This document shows positions 1 to 4,075 of a stretch of DNA of 7,048 bases, piece by piece. The DNA is from Oscillospiraceae bacterium (lineage in GTDB: Bacteria > Bacillota > Clostridia > Oscillospirales > Oscillospiraceae). The DNA lies in NCBI GenBank assembly GCA_902802215.1, contig CADCLH010000097.1:1-7048 (forward strand), read 5' to 3'. Made by a program: the position numbers and the translations under genes. Below the pieces are notes generated by a model. That model was given only the letters and a program-made list of their open reading frames with translations, searched no databases and was not told the origin of the DNA. Positions within the stretch are counted from its first letter, which is position 1. Each line of letters starts with the position of its first letter.

Positions 1-225
1 GTCGCCGCCATCGTCACCGCCGTGGTCCCGTACCTCGCCTATACCAAGGGCCTGCAAACCACCGAGGCCAGCCGCGCCGCCATCCTCGCGACCGTCGAGC
101 CCGTGGTCGCCACCGTGCTCGGCGCGCTGGTCTACCGCGAAAAACTGAGTCTCCCCGCCTTCCTCGGCATCCTCTCGGTGCTCGCGGCCATCGTGCTGCT
201 CAACGCGAAGGGGAAAAAGGAATAG
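1..225 (+). CDS. EamA/DMT-family permease, C-terminal fragment
   Basis: This is the last 74 codons of an inner-membrane transporter whose 5' end lies outside the window; the frame is open from base 1 to the TAG at 223-225. The visible part is three hydrophobic stretches joined by short loops. The first ends in VVPYLAYTKGL. The second contains AAILATVEPVVATVLGALVY, where a Glu-Pro sits inside a helix. The last, LPAFLGILSVLAAIVLLNA, is followed by a basic tail (KGKKE). The ATVEPVVA motif followed by a 'YREKLS' loop and a final helix is typical of the second EamA repeat of drug/metabolite transporters. The substrate cannot be inferred. A strong terminator follows 17 bases after the stop, so the gene ends its transcription unit. 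Family assignment is good from the motif and topology; the specific gene is unknown. Confidence 0.8.
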   Translation, partial: VAAIVTAVVPYLAYTKGLQTTEASRAAILATVEPVVATVLGALVYREKLSLPAFLGILSVLAAIVLLNAKGKKE

Positions 226-242
226 GAATATCGATACGCAAA

Positions 243-275
243 GACAGCCCCGGAAAACCGGGGCTGTCCGTTTTT
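243..275 (+). terminator. Intrinsic terminator after the EamA permease
   Basis: A perfect 11-bp stem (GACAGCCCCGG at 243-253 pairing with 258-268) closes an AAAA loop and is followed by CG and a run of five T. It lies 17 bases after the permease stop codon and about 100 bases before the next gene, so it separates the permease from the ParB/Noc gene. Confidence 0.93.
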
Positions 276-362
276 GCGGCGGGAAATCCCTTTTCCCATC
301 GTCCTTTTCTGCCCGCATTTGCGCGGCGCGGGGCGTATGCTTGTCCTATCCGAACTGACCCG

Positions 363-370
363 AAGGAGGT
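363..370 (+). promoter_or_regulatory. Ribosome binding site of the ParB/Noc gene (start-deciding)
   Basis: AAGGAGGT is a near-perfect anti-SD match. Two in-frame ATG codons follow directly at 374 and 377. AGGAGG is 4 bases from the first and 7 from the second, so the second ATG is at least as likely to be the real start. The difference is one Met. Confidence 0.8.
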
Positions 371-373
371 TAT

Positions 374-1216
374 ATGATGCATGCACTACGCACCCGCCCG
401 CCCGTCCGGCGGGACGGTATCGTGTGGCTGCCGGCGGAGGAGATCTCCCCGAACCCCGTGCAGCCGCGCAGCCGCTTTGACGACCAGGCGCTCGAGGAGC
501 TCAGCCAGAGCATCCGGAGCTACGGCATCCTCAACCCGCTGACCGTCCGCTGCCGCGGCGGGAAGTACGAGCTCGTCGCGGGGGAACGGCGGCTGCGCGC
601 GGCCCGACTCGCCGGGCTCACCGAGGTCCCCTGCATCCTGCTGGACGTCAACATGGAGGACGCCAGCCTCATCGCCCTGGTGGAAAACCTGCAGCGCCGC
701 GATCTGGATTTCATCGAGGAGGCCGTCGGCCTGAACCGGCTCATCCGCATGTTCGGCCTGAGTCAGGAGGAGGCCGCGCGCCGCATCGGCAAATCCCAGT
801 CCGCCGTCGCCAACAAGCTGCGGCTTCTGAAGCTGCCGCGCGACGTGCTCGAGGGGCTGCGGGAGCACGGCCTGAGCGAGCGCCACGGCCGCGCCCTGCT
901 GCGCCTGAACGGGCCCGACGCCCAGCGCATGGCGCTCATGTACATCGCGGACAACGGCCTTTCGGTCGCCGCGGCCGAGGCCTACATCGAGGAGCTGCTC
1001 GCGGGAGACGCGCCCGCGCAGAAAACGGAGAGGCCGGAGCCGCGCCGCAGCCTGATCCTCAAGGACGTGCGGGTGTTTCTCAACAGCCTCAACCACTCGC
1101 TCGCGGTGATGAAGCAGGGCGGCATCGACGCGGGCCTGCGGCGCGAGGAGACCGAGGACGCGCTGATCCTCACGATCTCCATCCCCAAGGAAAAGGCGCA
1201 GGCGCCGTCCGCGTGA
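374..1216 (+). CDS. noc: ParB/Noc-family CTP-dependent DNA-binding protein, Noc-type specificity
   Basis: The protein is 280 residues (279 if the second ATG is used), the usual length for Noc/Spo0J. The ParB N-terminal nucleotide-binding domain spans about 17-115, with ISPNPVQPR (24-32), GERRLRAARLAG (70-81) and ENLQRRDLDFIEEA (104-117). These are the segments that bind CTP and form the clamp in ParB proteins. A helix-turn-helix follows at about 128-155 (LSQEEAARRIGKSQSAVANKLRLLKLP). The four positions known to separate Noc from ParB DNA specificity (Caulobacter ParB R173, T179, A184, G201) align by eye with Q142, K148, K153 and R170. That is the Noc set (Q, K, K, R), so it should bind Noc sites rather than parS. 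The C-terminal ~80 residues would be the dimerisation region. The N-terminus before the fold is only about 16 residues and lacks an obvious amphipathic membrane-targeting helix. No parA is adjacent and it appears monocistronic. No convincing promoter was found between 276 and 362. A plain ParB paralogue remains possible. Confidence 0.85.
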   Translation: MMHALRTRPPVRRDGIVWLPAEEISPNPVQPRSRFDDQALEELSQSIRSYGILNPLTVRCRGGKYELVAGERRLRAARLAGLTEVPCILLDVNMEDASLIALVENLQRRDLDFIEEAVGLNRLIRMFGLSQEEAARRIGKSQSAVANKLRLLKLPRDVLEGLREHGLSERHGRALLRLNGPDAQRMALMYIADNGLSVAAAEAYIEELLAGDAPAQKTERPEPRRSLILKDVRVFLNSLNHSLAVMKQGGIDAGLRREETEDALILTISIPKEKAQAPSA

Positions 1217-1231
1217 GCGCGGCGCTCACGC
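1211..1231. repeat. Perfect 9-bp palindrome spanning two convergent stop codons
   Basis: GCGTGAGCG (1211-1219) and its exact complement (1223-1231) flank a 3-base CGG loop. The left arm contains the TGA of the ParB/Noc gene (1214-1216). The right arm contains the complement of the TGA of the nitroreductase (1226-1228). Both genes therefore end in GCG TGA GCG. There is no T run on either side, so it is not a classical intrinsic terminator, but it could act as a bidirectional hairpin protecting both 3' ends. Confidence 0.6.
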
Positions 1232-1888
1232 CCAGTCGAAGTTCTCTTTCCCGGCGCCGAGCTCGAAGTGGTACTTCGCAATGCCGAGATCCATACGCCC
1301 GTAGAAGGTGAGCTTCGTGCGGGCCCGGACCCTTCGCCCGTTCAGCGTGAAGCTGAACTTCTGCTGGTTGATCGCCGTCGGGGCCAGCAGCGCGGCCTCG
1401 ACCCCGGCCCGGAACCAGGCGGGGGAGTCCGCCGTCAGGTTGGACACCGCGGAAACGTCCTTGCTCTTGTGCGGCACGCCCTGCGTCTCGCCGTAGCCGA
1501 GGGCGATGACGACGTGCAGCTTCTCGTCCGCCGCGATCTCCACCGCGACCGCGTTCCTGCGGAAGGTCAGCGCCACCCAGCAGGTGTTCAGCCCCAGCTC
1601 CTGCGCGAGCAGGACGAGCTTTTCCCCGTAATAGCCGATCGCCTCGTCTGCTTCCTTCGGCCCGACCATCGCAAAGTAGTTGCGGCAGCCGCGAAATTGC
1701 CCGTAGTGCGGGGCGTTGGCGTTGAAGGCCTCCGGCTCCTCGGTGAAGAGCTGGACATGCAGCAGAGCCTCGCGGTTGACCTCGTCGATCGCCTCCCGCA
1801 GCGCCGCGAGCTTCTCCTCCTCAATCGGACGGTTTACATAATTTCTGACCGAGTGCCGCGCGCGCATCAGCGTCCATGCGTTTTCCAT
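1226..1888 (-). CDS. Nitroreductase-family flavoprotein (TM1586-like)
   Basis: This 220-residue protein on the minus strand is a putative FMN-dependent NAD(P)H oxidoreductase; its substrate is unknown. RHSVRNY (11-17) matches the phosphate-binding start of nitroreductase folds, which typically open with an Arg-x-Ser-x-Arg segment. Other family segments are LGLNTCWVALTF (98-109), VVIALGYGE (126-134), ALLAPTAINQQKF (166-178) and the C-terminal DLGIAKYHFELGAG (200-213). The pattern with two half-domains and APTAINQQ near residue 170 fits the TM1586-type subgroup (Pfam PF14512, from memory) rather than classical NfsB. The start was chosen at 1888 because GAGGTG lies 7 bases upstream; the same frame stays open to an ATG at 1951, but that codon lies inside the promoter. 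It converges on the ParB/Noc gene and is divergent from the DJ-1-like gene. The divergent pairing with a DJ-1 protein hints at a stress or aldehyde/electrophile role, but this is only inference. Confidence 0.88.
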   Translation of the reverse strand: MENAWTLMRARHSVRNYVNRPIEEEKLAALREAIDEVNREALLHVQLFTEEPEAFNANAPHYGQFRGCRNYFAMVGPKEADEAIGYYGEKLVLLAQELGLNTCWVALTFRRNAVAVEIAADEKLHVVIALGYGETQGVPHKSKDVSAVSNLTADSPAWFRAGVEAALLAPTAINQQKFSFTLNGRRVRARTKLTFYGRMDLGIAKYHFELGAGKENFDWA

Positions 1889-1895
1889 TGTATGC

Positions 1896-1901
1896 CACCT
1901 C
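1896..1901 (-). promoter_or_regulatory. Ribosome binding site of the nitroreductase gene
   Basis: Read on the minus strand the sequence is GAGGTG, seven bases before the ATG at 1888. It matches six bases of the anti-SD complement and fixes the start at 1888 rather than the upstream in-frame ATG at 1951. Confidence 0.75.
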
Positions 1902-1922
1902 TCCGCAGTTTTTCGTGAAACG

Positions 1923-1951
1923 ATTATAGCATAAGGATAAAAGACTGGCAA
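1923..1951 (-). promoter_or_regulatory. SigA-type promoter of the nitroreductase gene
   Basis: On the minus strand TTGCCA (1951-1946) is followed by a 17-base spacer and TATAAT (1928-1923). The -10 is preceded by TGC, an extended -10. The -35 matches the consensus at five of six positions and the -10 at all six. The expected transcription start lies about 25-30 bases before the ATG. Confidence 0.88.
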
Positions 1952-1961
1952 TAAAGCATAA

Positions 1962-1977
1962 AAAAACCGTTGTTTTT
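1962..1977. repeat. Inverted repeat between the divergent promoters
   Basis: AAAAAC (1962-1967), a 4-base CGTT spacer and GTTTTT (1972-1977) form a perfect inverted repeat in the 28-base gap between the two divergent -35 elements. It could be an operator, a curved A-tract/UP element for both promoters, or chance in an AT-rich stretch. AGCATAA also occurs twice nearby as a direct repeat (1928-1934 and 1955-1961). Confidence 0.4.
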
Positions 1978-1979
1978 GA

Positions 1980-2008
1980 TTGCGTATCGGAGCTCATACT
2001 GCTATAAT
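1980..2008 (+). promoter_or_regulatory. SigA-type promoter of the DJ-1/PfpI gene
   Basis: TTGCGT (1980-1985), a 17-base spacer and a perfect TATAAT (2003-2008) preceded by TGC (extended -10). The -35 is weak (TTG only), but the extended -10 compensates. The transcription start would be near 2015, leaving a leader of about 40 bases before the ATG. Confidence 0.8.
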
Positions 2009-2053
2009 AGGATTATCCCAAACGGATACATTTTATTAAGGAGGAACCGATCA

Positions 2054-2632
2054 ATGGCAAAGAAAGTACTTCTGCTCTGCGGTGATTTCACCGAGGACTA
2101 CGAGACCATGGTACCCTTCCAGGCGCTGGGCGTTCTGGGCTACCAGGTGGACGCCGTCTGCCCCGACAAGAAGGCGGGCGAGACCGTCGCCACCGCCGTC
2201 CACGACTTCCTGGGCGAGCAGACCTATACCGAGCTGCGCGGCCACAACTTCGCGCTGACCGCCGACTTCGACGCCGTCAAGGTCGCGGACTACGAGGGCC
2301 TGTTCATCACCGGCGGACGCGCCCCCGAGTACATCCGCCTCAACGCGCGCGTGCTCGAGATCGTGCGTGAGTTCTTCGCGCTCGGCAAGCCCGTCGCCGC
2401 CATCTGCCACGGCCCGCAGGTCCTGGCCGCCGCCGGCGTGCTCAAGGGCTACAAGGCCACGGCCTATCCCGCCGTCGGCCCCGACGTGACGCTCGCGGGC
2501 GGCGAGTATGTCGCCGTTCCCGTCACCGACGCCGTGGTGGACCGCAACCTGGTCACGGCTCCCGCCTGGCCGGCCGACACCGCCATCGTCAAGGAGTTAG
2601 CCAAACTCATGGGCGCGAAGATCGAGATCTGA
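2054..2632 (+). CDS. DJ-1/PfpI-family (class I glutamine amidotransferase-like) protein
   Basis: The protein is 192 residues, cytoplasmic, with a flavodoxin-like fold typical of the PfpI/YhbO/DJ-1 superfamily. The N-terminal strand KKVLLLCGDFTEDYE (3-17) contains the acidic residue (E14) usually next to the nucleophile. LFITGGRAPEYIR (83-95) is the family's oxyanion/dimer segment. AAICHGPQVLAAAG (115-128) is the nucleophile elbow, with C118 and H119. Members act as proteases, glyoxalases, deglycases or chaperones against carbonyl stress; which applies here cannot be read from sequence. The start was chosen at 2054 because AAGGAGG lies 9 bases upstream; an upstream in-frame ATG at 1970 is inside the promoter region. 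It is transcribed alone, divergently from the nitroreductase, and is closed by a terminator. Confidence 0.92.
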   Translation: MAKKVLLLCGDFTEDYETMVPFQALGVLGYQVDAVCPDKKAGETVATAVHDFLGEQTYTELRGHNFALTADFDAVKVADYEGLFITGGRAPEYIRLNARVLEIVREFFALGKPVAAICHGPQVLAAAGVLKGYKATAYPAVGPDVTLAGGEYVAVPVTDAVVDRNLVTAPAWPADTAIVKELAKLMGAKIEI

Positions 2633-2653
2633 GTCCCCGCCCGATCCAACCGG

Positions 2654-2681
2654 AAAAGCCGCCCCAAGCGGGCGGCTTTTT
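2654..2681 (+). terminator. Intrinsic terminator after the DJ-1/PfpI gene
   Basis: GCCGCCC (2658-2664) pairs with GGGCGGC (2670-2676) around a 5-base loop, flanked by AAAA on the left and five T on the right. The A/T flanks extend the stem. It lies 21 bases after the stop codon and isolates the upstream genes from the peptide island. Confidence 0.93.
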
Positions 2682-2698
2682 CCGAAGGACCGCGCCCG

Positions 2699-2720
2699 TG
2701 TGACGCTTGTGTGACGGTTT
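2699..2720 (+). repeat. 11-bp tandem direct repeat at the precursor promoter
   Basis: TGTGACGCTTG (2699-2709) is followed directly by TGTGACGGTTT (2710-2720), 9 of 11 identical; the shared 8-mer GTGTGACG begins at 2698 and 2709. The period of one helical turn is that of many response-regulator or repressor boxes. The upstream copy contributes the probable -35 and the downstream copy falls in the spacer. Confidence 0.6.
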
Positions 2721-2727
2721 GTATGGT
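2700..2727 (+). promoter_or_regulatory. Probable promoter of the peptide precursor gene
   Basis: GTGACG (2700-2705), a 16-base spacer and TATGGT (2722-2727), each matching four of six consensus positions. It is weaker than the other promoters in the window, which would suit an activated or alternative-sigma promoter. TATCGT at 2727-2732 is an alternative -10. The leader to the ATG is about 40 bases. Confidence 0.45.
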
Positions 2728-2744
2728 ATCGTGTGGATGCAAAC
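2717..2744. repeat. Imperfect inverted repeat over the precursor transcription start region
   Basis: GTTTGTAT (2717-2724) and ATGCAAAC (2737-2744) are complementary at seven of eight positions (the eighth is a G-T pair) with a 12-base spacer. The repeat overlaps the proposed -10 and start site, so it could be an operator; chance is not excluded. Confidence 0.35.
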
Positions 2745-2775
2745 AGAAAAACAACACTGACAGGAGGATAATACA

Positions 2776-3099
2776 ATGAGCGAAAAGATCGAAAAAATGA
2801 CCGATGAGGCTCTCGGCGGCGTTGCCGGCGGCATGTCCGCAAACCTGATGGCGGCCTATGACGTCATGGCCGGCAGATACGGCGACGGCGAGGACCGCAA
2901 GAGAAGGCTCGCGGCGGCGGGCTACGACTACTGGTCCGTGCAGCATCTGGTCAACGGTCTGGCCAAGGGCTACGACGGGGTTGCCAGAGATGTGATCGAC
3001 GGCCGCTACGGCAACGATCAGGCCCGTATCCGCGCGCTGACCGCGGCGGGCTACGACGCCGGACTGGTGCAGGACATCGTCAACAACATGCTCAAGTAA
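2776..3099 (+). CDS. Double-glycine leader precursor with two CW_7-like cell-wall-binding repeats
   Basis: A 107-residue protein in two parts. Residues 1-19 (MSEKIEKMTDEALGGVAGG) look like a double-glycine leader: charged, with hydrophobic residues M8, L13 and V16 at -12, -7 and -4 from the G18-G19 site. This is the type of leader removed by C39 peptidases, and such a transporter is encoded 1 kb downstream. The core holds two related repeats at about 28-62 and 70-106, each with DV(M/I)xGRYG, a basic/charged segment, (L)xAAGYD and VQxxVNxxL. This pattern (V-I-x-G-x-x-G-N-G, A-G-Y-D, V-Q-x-x-V-N) resembles the CW_7 repeat of the phage lysozyme Cpl-7, which binds peptidoglycan muropeptide. The core has no Cys and very few Ser/Thr, so a lanthipeptide or thiopeptide is unlikely. 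The predicted mature product is about 88 residues. AGGAGG is 8 bases before the ATG. It has its own promoter and a following hairpin. A bacteriocin, wall-associated signal or self-wall-modifying factor are all possible; the family calls are recalled motifs, not search results. Confidence 0.8.
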   Translation: MSEKIEKMTDEALGGVAGGMSANLMAAYDVMAGRYGDGEDRKRRLAAAGYDYWSVQHLVNGLAKGYDGVARDVIDGRYGNDQARIRALTAAGYDAGLVQDIVNNMLK

Positions 3100-3117
3100 A
3101 CAGAGCAGCGCGCCAAA

Positions 3118-3159
3118 GCGAACGCCCCTCTCCGCTATCCGGCGGGGAGGGGCGTTTGC
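3118..3159 (+). terminator. Large hairpin after the precursor gene (weak or partial terminator)
   Basis: A long stem (AACGCCCCTC at 3121-3130 pairing with 3147-3156, extending inward through 3135/3142 with one G-T pair and outward to 3118/3159) closes a 6-base loop. It starts 19 bases after the precursor stop. Only three T are adjacent; a run of seven T lies about 28 bases further on. It may stop part of the transcripts or protect the precursor mRNA 3' end. Confidence 0.65.
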
Positions 3160-3190
3160 CGTGCCGTTTCGGAACGAAACCATACGTTTT

Positions 3191-3212
3191 TTTGCTGGAC
3201 ATTTGCCGGACA
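3191..3212 (+). repeat. 11-bp tandem direct repeat at the export-operon promoter
   Basis: TTTGCTGGACA (3191-3201) is followed immediately by TTTGCCGGACA (3202-3212), ten of eleven identical. The upstream copy ends in the -35 hexamer TGGACA and the downstream copy fills most of the -35/-10 spacer. The arrangement is the same as at the precursor promoter, although the repeat sequence differs. Confidence 0.7.
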
Positions 3213-3224
3213 GTGTGCAATAAT
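3196..3224 (+). promoter_or_regulatory. SigA-type promoter of the STAS-export operon
   Basis: TGGACA (3196-3201, five of six), a 17-base spacer and AATAAT (3219-3224, five of six), with TGC directly before the -10 (extended -10). The transcription start would be near 3231. The GC-rich leader of about 105 bases (3231-3338) contains CCGG-rich complementary stretches that could fold; nothing in it is recognisable as a known riboswitch. Confidence 0.75.
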
Positions 3225-3338
3225 AAAAAATAGTTTACATAGTTCGACGCGCGGCCCGGGGACGGACCGGACTGCGCGGCGGCGAATCCCGCATCCGATC
3301 GAAACAGAGAAACGAGACCATACAGGAGGAAAAGGAAA

Positions 3339-3638
3339 ATGCTGAACATCAAAACCGCGAAGGACGCGGAAAAGCTGACCGTGGCCCTAGAGGGCAGGCT
3401 GGACACCGTCACGGCGCCGGAGCTGGAGAAGCGCTTCAAGGAGGCTCTCCCGGGCGCGACGGAGCTGGTCATGGATTTTGAGAAGCTGGACTACATTTCC
3501 TCTGCCGGACTGCGCGTGCTGCTGTCCGCCCAGAAGACCATGAACCGCCAGGGGAACATGAAGCTCGTCCATGTGAGCGAGAGCATCATGGAGATCCTGG
3601 AAGTTACCGGCTTTTCGGATATTTTGACGATCGAATAA
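3339..3638 (+). CDS. STAS-domain protein, anti-sigma-factor-antagonist-like (SpoIIAA/RsbV fold)
   Basis: The protein is 99 residues, the normal length of a single STAS domain. The order is strand 2-8, VALEGRLDTVTAPELE (15-30), strand LVMDFEKL (43-50), then DYISSAGLRVLLSAQK (51-66), and a C-terminal helix SIMEILEVTGF (82-92). DYISSAGLRVL matches the D-x-S-S-G-L-G region of SpoIIAA, where the second Ser is phosphorylated by the cognate anti-sigma kinase; S55 is the equivalent here. Such proteins free a sigma factor or act in partner switching. It is the first gene of the transporter operon, with AGGAGG 9 bases before the ATG, and the adaptor RBS overlaps its TAA stop. No kinase or phosphatase partner is visible in the window. 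Whether it regulates the island, the transporter directly or a distant sigma factor is unknown. Confidence 0.9.
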   Translation: MLNIKTAKDAEKLTVALEGRLDTVTAPELEKRFKEALPGATELVMDFEKLDYISSAGLRVLLSAQKTMNRQGNMKLVHVSESIMEILEVTGFSDILTIE

Positions 3639-3648
3639 AGGAGACGCC

Positions 3649-4065
3649 ATGGACGAATCGATTTTCAGAAGAAAGAGTCTGGACAGGATCACCTCGCCGG
3701 AGTCGCTCGGCGACTACCTCCATGTGACCAACCCCTCGGTGTGGATGATCCTGGCGGCGGTGGTCGTGCTGCTGATCGGAATGCTGGTCTGGGCCTCCAC
3801 GGCCAACATCGACAGCTACGCCTACGGCACCGCGCAGGTGGAAAGAGGCAATATGCGCATCAGCTTTGACGACCCGCAGGCCGCCGGGAACGTGGAGAGC
3901 GGTCTGACCGTCGTCGTCGGCGAGACGCAGAGCACGGTCACCGGCGTCGGGACCGACGGGACGGGGCGGACCTTCGCCTCCGCCTCGACGACGCTCGCCG
4001 ACGGGAGCTATCCGGCAAAGGTGCTCCTCCGTCAGACCCAGGTGATCCGCCTGCTGTTCAACTGA
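3649..4065 (+). CDS. Minimal HlyD-like membrane protein of the NHLP export system
   Basis: The protein is 138 residues. A basic N-terminus containing FRRKSLDRITSPESLGDYL (6-24) is followed by one hydrophobic helix at about 31-50 (VWMILAAVVVLLIGMLVWAS) and an external domain of about 85 residues. The 'RRK-LDRI-SPE-L' start followed by a single membrane span is like the beginning of NHLM-system HlyD-like secretion proteins. The external part is short and beta-rich (VESGLTVVVGETQSTVTGV, then DGSYPAKVLLRQTQ and a final VIRLLFN), resembling only the terminal barrel of an adaptor. The long coiled-coil hairpin and lipoyl domains of typical HlyD proteins (usually well above 300 residues) are absent, and no frameshift or broken reading frame is visible. 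It sits 10 bases after the STAS gene (AAAGGAG 5 bases before the ATG) and 10 bases before the transporter gene. Role: probably an accessory of the exporter; assignment is by pattern and position. Confidence 0.7.
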   Translation: MDESIFRRKSLDRITSPESLGDYLHVTNPSVWMILAAVVVLLIGMLVWASTANIDSYAYGTAQVERGNMRISFDDPQAAGNVESGLTVVVGETQSTVTGVGTDGTGRTFASASTTLADGSYPAKVLLRQTQVIRLLFN

Positions 4066-4075
4066 GGGGGCGCGC

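Noticed and set aside
280..287. CGGGAAAT, matching half of the Noc binding site ATTTCCCGGGAAAT
   Set aside because: The other half-site (274-280) matches at only two of seven positions, so autoregulation of the ParB/Noc gene cannot be claimed from this.
276..362. Promoter for the ParB/Noc gene (TATGCT near 336)
   Set aside because: No acceptable -35 was found at 16-18 bases from TATGCT, so no promoter was called although one must exist here or upstream.
386..1096. Long minus-strand open frame opposite the ParB/Noc gene
   Set aside because: Composition is typical of an antisense GC-rich shadow (Ala/Arg/Val/Gln-rich, no recognisable motif) and the plus strand encodes a clear ParB-family protein.
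1889..1951. N-terminal extension of the nitroreductase to the ATG at 1951
   Set aside because: The extension would cover the -10 and -35 elements and has no ribosome binding site, whereas the ATG at 1888 has GAGGTG at a spacing of seven bases and begins with the normal family N-terminus.
1970..2053. N-terminal extension of the DJ-1/PfpI protein to an upstream ATG at 1970
   Set aside because: It would include the TATAAT promoter element; the ATG at 2054 has AAGGAGG nine bases upstream and starts exactly at the first strand of the fold.
2776..3099. Lanthipeptide or other Cys-based RiPP precursor
   Set aside because: The core contains no cysteine and few Ser/Thr, and instead shows two repeats with the Gly/Tyr-Gly and AGYD...VQ..VN pattern.
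3231..3338. Riboswitch or cis-regulatory RNA in the leader of the STAS operon
   Set aside because: The leader is GC-rich and can form partial pairings (for example 3243-3249 with 3280-3286), but the pairing is interrupted and no known riboswitch core is recognisable.
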